Source of the DNA: Streptomyces monashensis
GTDB lineage: Bacteria > Actinomycetota > Actinomycetes > Streptomycetales > Streptomycetaceae
NCBI RefSeq assembly: GCF_001866665.1
Contig: NZ_MLYO01000037.1
Span: forward strand, 17,279-81,278
Reading direction: 5' to 3'
DNA: 64,000 bases
Position 1 is the first letter of the stretch; the number at the start of each line of letters is the position of its first letter. A program made the position numbers and the translations under genes. A model generated the notes under the pieces. The model saw only the letters and a list, made by a program, of their open reading frames with translations. It ran no database searches and was not told the origin of the DNA. Below, piece by piece: positions 8,432-16,434 of this stretch.

Positions 8432-8526
8432 ATCATCAGGAGCGCGCGTACTCAGGTTTGATACAGGGCGACTTGAGTAGACCCCGACTCAGGCGCCCGG
8501 CAGCGCCCGGCGGGCAGTCTGGGCGC

Positions 8527-9612
8527 ATGACCCGACGCCTGTGCTCGCTACCGCGGCGGCCGGCCCCGGACTTCGCACCGGGGCTGACAGCCGAGCGGCT
8601 GGGCGCGCTGCTCGCCGGGCGGCGGATGTGGGTCAACGGCACGGTGCTGCACTACTACTTCTACGACCACGGCTGCGACGCCTCCGTGATCCCGGTTCCC
8701 GGGACCGGGGAGCTGCGCCGGATGCCGTGGGCCGGTGGGGAAGCACCACGGGACGCGGTTCGCGACTGTCTGCGCGAGTGGCAGGAGCTCGGCATCGGTG
8801 TCACGTTCACCGAGGTCGGCGACCGGCACGAGGCGGAGCTGCGGATCGGGTTCCAGCAGGGCGGCGGCTCCTGGTCCGCGGTGGGCCGGGAAGCGCTGTC
8901 GGTCGGCCGGGGCGAGCGCACCATGAACCTGGGATGGGATGTGACGGGGCCCCAGGAGCGCGGCACGATCCTGCATGTGATCGGGCACGCGCTCGGCATG
9001 GTGCACGAGCACCAGAGCCCGTACGCCGGGATCCACTGGGACGACGAGGCCGTGTACGCCGAACTGGCGGGCCCGCCGAACTTCTGGAGCCGGGAGACGA
9101 CGGACACCAACGTCCTGCGCGCGCTCGACGCGGGCGAGGCGAGCGGATCGGTGTGGGATCCGCAGTCGGTGATGACGTTTCCGTTCGGGCCTGGGCTGGT
9201 GCTGGAGCCGGAGCAGTACCGCGGGGGGCTGCGTCCCTCCGGTGCTCCGTCCCCGGCCGACAAGGAGTTCGTGCTCCGCTGGTATCCGCCGGCCTCTCCG
9301 GCCGGTCCGACCGCGCTGGTGCCGTTCCGTTCAGCGCCGCTCGGGCTCGGACCGGGCGAGCAGGCCGACTTCACCGTCGCGCCGCCGGAGACCCGCGAGT
9401 ACACCGTGGGCACCTTCGGCGACGCCGACACCGTGCTCGTGGTCTTCGAGGAGCGGGACGGGGAGCCGCGTTTCCTCGCGGGGCACGACGACGGCGGCGG
9501 GCCGGACAACGCCGCCGTCCGCGTCCGGCTCGTCAAGGGCCGCCGCTATGCCGTCCGGGTCCGGTTGTACTCGACCTGGGGTTCGGGGGAGACAGCGGTC
9601 ATGTGCTGGTGA
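8527..9612 (+). CDS. metzincin-like zinc protein with altered catalytic motif
   Basis: A 361-residue protein related to astacin/matrixin-type metallopeptidases. The zinc region reads HVIGHALGMVH at residues 150-160, followed by EHQSPY. The metal ligands His150, His154 and His160 and the family Gly157 are present, but the catalytic Glu of HExxH is Val151 (GTG at 8977-8979, one base from GAG). A Met-turn candidate is SVMTFPFG. A C-terminal beta-rich domain of about 100 residues resembles pre-peptidase or carbohydrate-binding modules. No signal peptide is evident from the ATG at 8527 or from an in-frame upstream ATG at 8458. As read, the protein could bind zinc but should be hydrolytically weak or dead: a pseudoenzyme, a mutation or a base-call error. 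Confidence 0.8.
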   Translation: MTRRLCSLPRRPAPDFAPGLTAERLGALLAGRRMWVNGTVLHYYFYDHGCDASVIPVPGTGELRRMPWAGGEAPRDAVRDCLREWQELGIGVTFTEVGDRHEAELRIGFQQGGGSWSAVGREALSVGRGERTMNLGWDVTGPQERGTILHVIGHALGMVHEHQSPYAGIHWDDEAVYAELAGPPNFWSRETTDTNVLRALDAGEASGSVWDPQSVMTFPFGPGLVLEPEQYRGGLRPSGAPSPADKEFVLRWYPPASPAGPTALVPFRSAPLGLGPGEQADFTVAPPETREYTVGTFGDADTVLVVFEERDGEPRFLAGHDDGGGPDNAAVRVRLVKGRRYAVRVRLYSTWGSGETAVMCW

Positions 9613-9654
9613 CGGCACAGGGACGACGACAACCACAGTCCGGCACCGGGGGAA

Positions 9655-9697
9655 CGGTCGCGGACGTCACCTACGGGGGAGGTGACGTCCGCGACCG
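9655..9697. terminator. strong hairpin terminator
   Basis: A 17-base-pair perfect stem (9655-9671 against 9681-9697) has a 9-base loop and lies 43 bases after the stop of the metzincin-like gene. No T-run follows, as is usual in Streptomyces. It could terminate from both sides. Confidence 0.85.
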
Positions 9698-9751
9698 CGC
9701 CGTTTCCCCGTCGCACGGCGTGCTTCACCCGGCTGCTTCACCCACCGGGCT

Positions 9752-10040
9752 TCACGAGGCGGCCCGTTCGCTCCGGGCCGCGTCCGGGTGGGCGAGGGCC
9801 CAGGTGGTCGCGGATCGACCATGTGCGGGCCTCGGCGAGCCGGCGCCACTCGCGGGCAACGGCGATCGGGTTCGGCGGCCTCCTCGTCGGTGTCGACGAG
9901 CACGCAGGCCGCGGCGGGCGGGACGAGCAGGTCGCCGGGGCGGCGGCCGGCGCGGGCGGCACGGTGAAGGTGTCCGGGAAGTCGGACTCGGCGCGATGGC
10001 GGGGCTCCTGCCTGGGGCGGCACCCCGGTCGTCGCACGCC
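9752..10040 (-). pseudogene. frameshifted gene remnant, unidentified
   Basis: On the minus strand, protein-like sequence with high G/C third positions jumps among the three frames. It runs SDFPDTFTVPPAP, then GDLLVPPAAACVLVDTDEE, then NPIAVAREWRRLAEARTWSI, then TWALAHPDAARSERAAS before a stop near 9752. No single frame keeps this character. It looks like a small cytoplasmic protein gene broken by at least three indels, or a region with several homopolymer errors. I do not recognise the family. Confidence 0.4.
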
Positions 10041-10234
10041 GCACGGGCGTGGGCCGCGACGGCGCTACGGCGCGGGGCGGCCCGCGGCGGCGCTCGGGAC
10101 ACCGGGGCGGGGCAGGGGCTGGACGGGCGACCGTGACGCGGCCGACCGTTTTCGGCCGCCGGTTGGGGCAGCCGGCCGCCGGTATGTCAACGGCCGTCCG
10201 CCAGACGGACGTTCAGCGTCCCCGCACGCCGCTC

Positions 10235-11119
10235 TCACCTGCGGGAAGCGTCCTCGGCGCCGACGGCGTGCGTCGCCCAGTCCAGGATCTGGACGGCCGC
10301 CCCGGCGGCTTCCAGTCCCTGGCAACGGCCGTGGTGGCGGCGGGAGATGCCGTCGAGGTCGAGGTGCCGGCCGAAGGCGGGACGCGCGGCCAGCCGGCGG
10401 GCCCAGGCCCACAGGGCGCGGTGGCCGGCGATGCGGTGCACGGCGGAGGCGTCGAGGTGGCAGCGGTGGACGGTGTCGAGCTGGACCAGGGTCACCCACA
10501 GTTCGACGTCGGCGGCGGTGAGCCGGTCGTCGACCAGGTACTCCTCCCCGGCCAGCCGCCTCTCCAGCCGGCTCAGGGTGTCGAGCAGCACGTCGAGGGC
10601 GGCGGCGCGCCCGTCCGGGTCGCCGCCCGCCTGTCCGGCCCGCTGCGCGGCCTCCCCGATGTCATCGCACATCCCCTCGACGGCCTCGATCACGGACTCC
10701 TGGCCGCACGGGTACAGCACGGCGCGCCCCTCGTGCGGGAAGCGGTCGAGGTCGCGCAGGATCTCGCGGGCCCGGGTGCTGACGATGCGGCCGGACCAGT
10801 CGTCGCTGAGCACGGGGGCGAGGGCCGGCCCGGTGTAGTGGTGGGCGCTGGCCTCGTACAGCGGGCGCAGCGCGGCGTGACCGCCGCCGGGACCGTCCGG
10901 GACGGCGGGCAGGAGGGTGACGGGACAGCTGTCGCCCAGGCCGAGGACGTCGTGTCCGACGGCGAGGCGCAGTCCGTCGGGACCGGCGGTGGATAGGTGG
11001 AGCCGGTAGCGGTGGGCCACGGCGTAGTGGCCGCTGCGGGCGTCCCGGCCGATCCGGCCCCGGAAGACGGGGGCGGCGCGGTGGACGGACGGGACGGCGG
11101 CGAGCGGAGTGCTGGACAT
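10235..11119 (-). CDS. glutathione S-transferase-fold protein, Cys-less
   Basis: A 294-residue protein resembling glutathionyl-hydroquinone reductases (xi-class GST). The opening VFRGRIG matches the start of that family, and the C-terminal half has the helical GST domain (EEYLVDDRLTAADVELWVTL). In true family members a CPWA motif carries the catalytic Cys; the corresponding stretch here reads HLSTAGPDGLRL, with no Cys. Actinobacteria use mycothiol rather than glutathione, so a redox or structural role other than glutathione transfer is likely. GGGGAG precedes the ATG. A short cysteine-type leader peptide gene lies 77 bases upstream on the same strand, which suggests that sulfur supply controls expression. 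Confidence 0.75.
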   Translation of the reverse strand: MSSTPLAAVPSVHRAAPVFRGRIGRDARSGHYAVAHRYRLHLSTAGPDGLRLAVGHDVLGLGDSCPVTLLPAVPDGPGGGHAALRPLYEASAHHYTGPALAPVLSDDWSGRIVSTRAREILRDLDRFPHEGRAVLYPCGQESVIEAVEGMCDDIGEAAQRAGQAGGDPDGRAAALDVLLDTLSRLERRLAGEEYLVDDRLTAADVELWVTLVQLDTVHRCHLDASAVHRIAGHRALWAWARRLAARPAFGRHLDLDGISRRHHGRCQGLEAAGAAVQILDWATHAVGAEDASRR

Positions 11120-11196
11120 GCGTCTCCCCGGGTGGTGGGCGTGCGGTGGGGCGCGCCGACGGACGGCGTCGGCCGGTGGGCGCGCGGGAGCCGGGC

Positions 11197-11319
11197 TCAG
11201 CGGCGCGGGCTGATCGCGCTGCACACACGCAGCAGATCGATGTGGCGGCGGGAGGTGAGCAGGGGGGCGCGGAGCGGTGTACGGCCGGTGCGGCCGGTGA
11301 CCGATGCGAGGCGCGCCAT
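11197..11319 (-). CDS. putative cysteine-responsive leader peptide
   Basis: A 40-residue peptide ending in SRRHIDLLRVCSAISPRR. It matches the small actinobacterial leader peptides with an RRHIDL-RV-SA core that precede sulfur-metabolism genes. A purine-rich AGGTAGGGA lies before the ATG. The Cys codon near the C-terminus fits ribosome-mediated sensing of cysteine. It lies just upstream of the GST-fold gene and is the only recognisable content of the 11120-11509 gap apart from the promoter at its right end. Confidence 0.8.
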   Translation of the reverse strand: MARLASVTGRTGRTPLRAPLLTSRRHIDLLRVCSAISPRR

Positions 11320-11491
11320 CATTCCCTACCTGTTCACTAGGGTTCCCGCCCTGAAGTGTCGATCCGGCTCCGTGCGACGTCAAGAGGGGGGCCACGCCTC
11401 AGACTCCGGGCGGGAGGGAAAGGAGGACGGTGCGGCTCGGGACGATGCGCGCGCGGCCGCGCGTGTCCGAGGTCTCCCCAGACAGTGCGCC

Positions 11492-11501
11492 ATGTGACAT
11501 A
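11492..11501. promoter_or_regulatory. operator-like motif ATGTGACATA, first copy
   Basis: ATGTGACATA lies 9-18 bases before the GTG of the first hydroxyproline dehydrogenase gene. The same ten bases occur, inverted, before the deaminase gene (14438-14447). A GntR gene of the same cluster is the likely reader, and the site overlaps where the transcript should begin. Confidence 0.6.
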
Positions 11502-11509
11502 GTACTGCC

Positions 11510-12670
11510 GTGGCAAAGCGACTGACCTGCGATGTCGTGGTCGTCGGAGCCGGCATGGTCGGCGCGGCCTGTGCTCTGTACGCCGCGCGGGCGGGCCTCG
11601 ACGTACGGGTGGTGGACCGGGGACCGGTGGCCGGCGGCACCACCGGGGCGGGCGAGGGCAACCTCCTCGTCTCGGACAAGGAACCGGGCCCGGAGCTCGA
11701 ACTCGCCCTGCTGTCGGCCCGGTTGTGGGAGCGCCTGGCGGACGGGCCGGGTGCGGCGGCCGAGTACGAGCCCAAGGGCGGCCTGGTGGTCGCCCGGACG
11801 CCCGCCGCCCTGGCCGCGCTGACGGAGTTCGCGGCCGGACAGCGCGCCGCCGGCGTCCTCGCCGAGCCGGTGAGCGCGGCCGAACTGCCGGACCTGGAGC
11901 CCCACTTGGCCGCGGACCTGGCGGGCGGGGTGCACTATCCGCAGGACGCACAGGTCATGCCCGCCCTGGCCGCGGCGCATCTGCTGCGCGCCTGTGGCGC
12001 CCGGCTGCACACGGGCCGGACGGTGACCGGGGTGATCCGCGGGCCGGACGGCACGGTCCGCGGCGTCCGCACCGACCGGGGCGACCTGTCCGCACCGGCG
12101 GTGGTGAACGCGGCCGGCACCTGGGGCGGCGACCTCGCGGCACTCGCGGGCGTCCGGCTGCCGGTCCTCCCCCGGCGCGGCTTCGTCCTCGTCACCGAGC
12201 CGCTGCCGCGCCTGGTCCGGCACAAGGTGTACGCGGCGGACTACGTGGCGGACGTGGCGAGCGACTCGGCCGCCCTGCGCACCTCGCCGGTCGTGGAGGG
12301 CACGGCCGCCGGACCGGTGCTGATCGGCGCGAGCCGGGAACGGGTCGGCTTCGACCGCTCGCTGTCCCTGCCCGCCGTACGGGCGCTCGCCGCCGGGGCG
12401 ATCGGGCTGTTCCCCTTCCTGGAGCGGGTCCGCGCGCTGCGCACGTACGCCGGATTCCGGCCGTATCTGCCCGACCACCTCCCGGCGATCGGCCCCGACC
12501 CCCGGGCACCCGGGCTCTTCCACGCCTGCGGGCACGAGGGCGCCGGCATCGGACTCGCCACCGGCACCGGCCGGCTGATCGCCCAGGCACTCACCGGCGG
12601 GACACCGGAGCTGGACCTCACCCCGTTCCGCCCGGAGCGGTTCGACGCGGACGGAGGCGACACGCCGTGA
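11510..12670 (+). CDS. FAD-dependent D-hydroxyproline dehydrogenase, beta-type subunit
   Basis: A 386-residue oxidoreductase of the DAO superfamily. The N-terminal dinucleotide site is VVVGAGMVGAACALY (about residues 9-23), followed by the acidic strand end DVRVVDRG. The C-terminal flavin motif is GLFHACGHEGAGIGLATGTG. It most resembles the catalytic subunit of multimeric D-hydroxyproline/D-proline dehydrogenases, which oxidise cis-4-hydroxy-D-proline to pyrroline-4-hydroxy-2-carboxylate. Start is GTG with little leader. Its stop overlaps the GTG of the next gene (GTGA at 12667-12670), and the ferredoxin-like and second flavoprotein subunits follow, as in those complexes. Substrate is inferred from the downstream deaminase and epimerase. 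Confidence 0.85.
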   Translation: MAKRLTCDVVVVGAGMVGAACALYAARAGLDVRVVDRGPVAGGTTGAGEGNLLVSDKEPGPELELALLSARLWERLADGPGAAAEYEPKGGLVVARTPAALAALTEFAAGQRAAGVLAEPVSAAELPDLEPHLAADLAGGVHYPQDAQVMPALAAAHLLRACGARLHTGRTVTGVIRGPDGTVRGVRTDRGDLSAPAVVNAAGTWGGDLAALAGVRLPVLPRRGFVLVTEPLPRLVRHKVYAADYVADVASDSAALRTSPVVEGTAAGPVLIGASRERVGFDRSLSLPAVRALAAGAIGLFPFLERVRALRTYAGFRPYLPDHLPAIGPDPRAPGLFHACGHEGAGIGLATGTGRLIAQALTGGTPELDLTPFRPERFDADGGDTP

Positions 12671-12987
12671 ATCCCCTGGAGTTGACCCGGGCCCGGCCGG
12701 GCCGGCCTTTCACCGTCACCCTGGACGGGCGGCCCGTCGAGGCGCTGCCCGGACAGACGGTCGCGGCGACGCTGTGGGCGGCCGGCGTGCCGGCCTGGCG
12801 CACCACGCGCGGCACGGGCCGGCCGCGCGGGGTGTTCTGCGGGATCGGGGTGTGCTTCGACTGCCTGGTGACCGTCAACGGCCGTGCGAACCAACGCGCT
12901 TGCCTGGTCCCGGTGCACCCGGGCGACGCGATCCGCACCCAGGAGGGGACAGGGCCGGCCGGAGGGACGGTACAGGGCGATGAGTGA
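12667..12987 (+). CDS. [2Fe-2S] ferredoxin-like subunit of hydroxyproline dehydrogenase
   Basis: A 106-residue electron-transfer subunit. The cluster ligands are Cys58, Cys63, Cys66 and Cys79 (FCGIGVCFDC plus RACL), the CX4CX2CX12C spacing of plant-type ferredoxins. The N-terminal half (FTVTLDGRPVEALPGQTVAA) is the usual beta-grasp start. It overlaps the genes on both sides (GTGA upstream, and the next ATG at 12980 lies inside its last codons), so the three subunits are coupled. It should carry electrons between the two flavoproteins. Confidence 0.9.
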   Translation: MNPLELTRARPGRPFTVTLDGRPVEALPGQTVAATLWAAGVPAWRTTRGTGRPRGVFCGIGVCFDCLVTVNGRANQRACLVPVHPGDAIRTQEGTGPAGGTVQGDE

Positions 12988-14437
12988 GCGTGTTCATCTC
13001 GCCGTCGTCGGCGCCGGTCCGGCGGGCCTCGCCGGGGCGCTGGCGGCGGCTTCCCGGGGCGTGCGCGTCACCCTGGTCGACGCGGGCGACCGGGCGGGCG
13101 GCCAGTTCTACCGGCAGCCCGCCCCCGCCCTGAACGCCCGCCGCCCGCAGGCGCTGCACCATCAGTGGCGCACCTGGCGGCGGCTCGCGGACGGCCTGGC
13201 CCGGCACACCGAGGCCGGGTACCTCACGCATCTGACGGGACATCATGTGTGGTGCGTACAGCGGGAGTCGGACTCCCTCGCGGTGCACGCCCTGCTCGGA
13301 CCGGAGCAGGAGGAGGGCGTCACGGTGCACGCCGACGCGGTCCTGCTCGCGACCGGCGGTTACGAGCGGGTGCTGCCCTTCCCGGGCTGGACGCTGCCCG
13401 GAGTCGTCACGGCGGGCGGTGCGCAGGCCATGCTCAAGGGCGGCCTGGTACTGCCGGGCCGTACGGTCGTGGTCGCGGGCACCGGACCGCTGCTGCTGCC
13501 GGTGGCCACGGGGCTCGCCGCGGCCGGTGCGCGGGTGGCCGCACTGGTGGAGTCCGCCAGCCCCGCGGCCCTGCTGCGCCGGGCGCCCGGCCTCGCGGCG
13601 CAGCCCGGCAAGCTCGCCGAAGGCGTCTGGTACGCGGGGCTGTTGGCGCGGCACCGGGTGCCCGTCCTGGCCCGGCACACCGTGGTGGCGGCGCACGGCA
13701 CCGACCGGCTGACGGCGGTCACCGTCGCCGCGCTGGACCGCACCGGCCGGATCCGGCCCGGCACCGCGCGCCGCATCCCCTGCGACACCCTCGCCGTCGG
13801 CCACGGCATGCTGCCGCACACCGATCTCGCCGAGACCCTCGGCTGCGCGCTCGCCGGCACGGCCGTACGGGTGGACGCGGAGCAGCGCACCGACGTGCCC
13901 GGGGTGTGGGCCGCCGGCGAGGCCACCGGCGTCGGCGGCGCGGCCCTCGCCCTGGCCGAGGGGCACATCGCCGGCCGCTCGGCGGCCGCTCGCATGCGGG
14001 GCACCGTCCCCGACCCGCCCGCCTGGGCCGCCGCCGACCGGGCCAGGACCCGGCACCGGGCCTTCTCCACGGCGCTCGACACCGTGTACGCGCCGCCCGC
14101 GGGCTGGGCGGAGCGGATCCCGGACGACACGGTGGTGTGCCGGTGCGAGGAGGTCACCGCGGGCGAGGTCCGTACGGCCGCCCGGACGCTCGGGGCCACC
14201 GACCTGCGCTCCGCGAAGCTGCTCACCCGGGCCGGCATGGGCTGGTGCCAGGGCCGGATGTGCGCACCCGCGGTGGCCGGCCTCACCGGCTGCCCGCTGA
14301 CGGCGGCACGCCGCCCGTTCGCACGCCCCGTCCCGCTCGGCGTACTGGCGGGCCTGCCGGACGCCCCGGACGGACCAAAAGCTCCGGGGGCTCCGGAGGA
14401 CCGGGCGGCGGACGACAGCTCACCCGCACAACAGTGA
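12980..14437 (+). CDS. hydroxyproline dehydrogenase, alpha-type NAD(P)/FAD subunit
   Basis: A 485-residue pyridine-nucleotide-disulfide-type flavoprotein. The FAD site LAVVGAGPAGLAGALAAASR is at residues 8-27, a central ATGGYE and the GTGPLLLPVATG motif mark the second nucleotide site, and GVWAAGEATGVGG is the C-terminal FAD motif. After about residue 380 comes a BFD-like iron-sulfur domain with VCRCEEVT and, about 33 residues later, GWCQGRMC: four Cys for a second [2Fe-2S] cluster. This architecture matches the large subunit of the bacterial D-hydroxyproline dehydrogenase. The reading frame overlaps the ferredoxin subunit by 8 bases. The C-terminal tail of about 30 residues is Pro/Asp-rich and probably disordered. 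Confidence 0.87.
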   Translation: MSERVHLAVVGAGPAGLAGALAAASRGVRVTLVDAGDRAGGQFYRQPAPALNARRPQALHHQWRTWRRLADGLARHTEAGYLTHLTGHHVWCVQRESDSLAVHALLGPEQEEGVTVHADAVLLATGGYERVLPFPGWTLPGVVTAGGAQAMLKGGLVLPGRTVVVAGTGPLLLPVATGLAAAGARVAALVESASPAALLRRAPGLAAQPGKLAEGVWYAGLLARHRVPVLARHTVVAAHGTDRLTAVTVAALDRTGRIRPGTARRIPCDTLAVGHGMLPHTDLAETLGCALAGTAVRVDAEQRTDVPGVWAAGEATGVGGAALALAEGHIAGRSAAARMRGTVPDPPAWAAADRARTRHRAFSTALDTVYAPPAGWAERIPDDTVVCRCEEVTAGEVRTAARTLGATDLRSAKLLTRAGMGWCQGRMCAPAVAGLTGCPLTAARRPFARPVPLGVLAGLPDAPDGPKAPGAPEDRAADDSSPAQQ

Positions 14438-14447
14438 TATGTCACAT
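14438..14447. promoter_or_regulatory. operator-like motif TATGTCACAT, second copy
   Basis: This is the exact inverse of the motif at 11492-11501. It starts directly after the stop of the large dehydrogenase subunit and 23 bases before the deaminase ATG. It implies a second internal promoter controlled by the same regulator. Confidence 0.6.
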
Positions 14448-14469
14448 ACTCATTGATTGGGGACCGCTC

Positions 14470-15366
14470 ATGACCCACCCGGAGAACCGCCCCTGGCGCG
14501 GCGTCCTCGTCGCCACCGCGCTTCCCCTGCGCGCCGACCTCTCCGTCGACCACGACCGCTACGCCGAGCACTGCTCCTGGCTGGTCGACAGCGGCTGCGA
14601 CGGCGTCGTGCCCAACGGTTCGCTCGGCGAGTACCAGGTGCTCACCCCCGAGGAGCGGGCCCGGGTGGTGCGGACGGCGGTGGCGGCGATCGGCGGGGAG
14701 CGGGTGATGCCGGGCGTCGCCGCGTACGGCTCCGCCGAGGCGCGGCGCTGGGCCGAGCAGGCGGGCGAGGCGGGCTGCGCGTCGGTGATGCTGCTGCCGC
14801 CCAACGCCTACCGTGCCGACGAGCGCTCGGTGCTCGCCCACTACGCGGAGGTCGCCCGGTCCGGCCTGCCGGTGGTGGCGTACAACAACCCGGTCGACAC
14901 GAAGGTCGACCTGGTGCCCGAACTCCTCGCCCGGCTGCACGGCGAGGGCCACGTCCACGCGGTCAAGGAGTTCTCGGGCGACGTCCGCCGCGCCTACCGC
15001 CTCGCGGAACTCGCCCCGGAACTCGACCTGTTGATCGGCGCCGACGACGTCCTGCTGGAGCTGGCGGTGGCCGGTGCCAAGGGCTGGGTGGCGGGCTACC
15101 CCAACGCGCTGCCGCGCGCCTCGGCGCAGCTGTACCGCGCCGCCGCGGCCGGCGACCTCACCACCGCCCTCCCCCTGTACCGGCGGCTGCATCCCCTGCT
15201 GCGCTGGGACTCGCGGACGGAGTTCGTGCAGGCGATCAAGCTGTCCATGGACGTCGTCGGCCGGTACGGCGGCCCGGTGCGCCCGCCGCGTGTCCCGCTG
15301 CTGCCGGAACAGGCGGCCGCGGTCCGCGCGGCCACCGAGAAGGCCGCCGCCGCGGGCCTCGCCTGA
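14470..15366 (+). CDS. DapA-family pyrroline-4-hydroxy-2-carboxylate deaminase
   Basis: A 298-residue class I aldolase of the dihydrodipicolinate synthase family. The Schiff-base Lys is Lys166 (HAVKEFSG) and the partner Tyr is Tyr138 (VVAYNNP); the phosphate/carboxylate-binding turn is NGSLGEY rather than the DapA GTTGE. In hydroxyproline pathways this family converts pyrroline-4-hydroxy-2-carboxylate to 2-oxoglutarate semialdehyde and ammonia. It lies between the dehydrogenase genes and the epimerase, which supports that role over lysine synthesis. Its own promoter region carries the shared operator motif. Confidence 0.85.
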   Translation: MTHPENRPWRGVLVATALPLRADLSVDHDRYAEHCSWLVDSGCDGVVPNGSLGEYQVLTPEERARVVRTAVAAIGGERVMPGVAAYGSAEARRWAEQAGEAGCASVMLLPPNAYRADERSVLAHYAEVARSGLPVVAYNNPVDTKVDLVPELLARLHGEGHVHAVKEFSGDVRRAYRLAELAPELDLLIGADDVLLELAVAGAKGWVAGYPNALPRASAQLYRAAAAGDLTTALPLYRRLHPLLRWDSRTEFVQAIKLSMDVVGRYGGPVRPPRVPLLPEQAAAVRAATEKAAAAGLA

Positions 15367-15397
15367 GCACCCACCCCGCGCAGGAGGGAGTCGGACC

Positions 15398-16399
15398 ATG
15401 CGCAGCAAGCTCGTCCTGCACGCCGTCGACTCGCACACCGAGGGCATGCCGACCCGCGTGATCACCGGCGGGATCGGCACCGTACCCGGTGCGACGATGA
15501 ACGAACGGCGGCTGTACTTCCGCGAACACCGCGACCCGATCAAGCAGTTGCTGATGAACGAGCCGCGCGGCCACTCCGCGATGAGCGGCGCGGTCCTCCA
15601 GCCGCCGAGCCGTCCCGACTGCGACTGGGGGGTTCTCTACATCGAGGTCTCGGGCTATCTGCCGATGTGCGGGCACGGCACGATCGGGGTGGCGACCGTA
15701 CTGGTCGAGACCGGCATGGTGGAGGTCGTGGAGCCGGTGACCACCATCCGGCTGGACACCCCGGCGGGGCTGGTGGTGGCCGAGGTGGCGGTGGAGAACG
15801 GTGCCGCACGGCACGTGACCCTGAGGAACGTGCCCTCGTTCGCCGTCGCCCTGGACCGCGAGATCACCCTGCCGGACGGCCGTACGGTCACCTACGACCT
15901 CGCCTACGGCGGCAACTTCTACGCGATCCTCCCCCTCGACGCCTTCGGCATCCCTTTCGACCGCGCCCGCAAGGACGACATCCTCGCGGCCGGTCTCGCG
16001 CTGATGGAGGCGATCGACTCCGAGGCGCAGCCGGTGCATCCCGAGGACCCGTCGATCCGCGGCTGCCACCATGTGCACCTCTACGCGCCCGGCGCCACCG
16101 CGCGGCTCTCGCGGCACGCGATGGTCATCCACCCGGGCTGGTTCGACCGCTCGCCGTGCGGCACGGGTACGTGTGCGCGCATGGCGCAGTTGCACGCGCG
16201 CGGCGAACTGCCGTTGCACACCGAGTTCGTGAACGAGTCCTTCATCGGCACCCGGTTCACCGGACGCCTGCTCGGCGAGACCGAGGTGGCCGAAGTCCCG
16301 GCCGTGCTGCCGAGCTTCACCGGCCGCGCGTGGATCACCGGCACCGCCCAGTACCTGCTCGACCCCACCGACCCCTTCCCGGCGGGCTTCGTCCTCTAG
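15398..16399 (+). CDS. 4-hydroxyproline 2-epimerase (proline racemase family)
   Basis: A 333-residue member of the proline racemase family. Both catalytic Cys are present: Cys91 in LPMCGHGTIG and Cys254 in RSPCGTGTCA. The two-Cys arrangement fits a racemase/epimerase; trans-3-hydroxyproline dehydratases have lost one. It should interconvert trans-4-hydroxy-L-proline and cis-4-hydroxy-D-proline, the first step of this cluster. GGAGGGAG lies before the ATG. The stop is followed 35 bases later by the GntR regulator. Confidence 0.9.
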   Translation: MRSKLVLHAVDSHTEGMPTRVITGGIGTVPGATMNERRLYFREHRDPIKQLLMNEPRGHSAMSGAVLQPPSRPDCDWGVLYIEVSGYLPMCGHGTIGVATVLVETGMVEVVEPVTTIRLDTPAGLVVAEVAVENGAARHVTLRNVPSFAVALDREITLPDGRTVTYDLAYGGNFYAILPLDAFGIPFDRARKDDILAAGLALMEAIDSEAQPVHPEDPSIRGCHHVHLYAPGATARLSRHAMVIHPGWFDRSPCGTGTCARMAQLHARGELPLHTEFVNESFIGTRFTGRLLGETEVAEVPAVLPSFTGRAWITGTAQYLLDPTDPFPAGFVL

Positions 16400-16434
16400 A
16401 CGCCCTCCCGACATCCTCTAGAATCCGCGCGGTG

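Noticed and set aside
11146..11340. Plus-strand 64-codon frame upstream of the hydroxyproline genes
   Set aside because: It is antisense to the leader peptide, which has a recognisable family motif.
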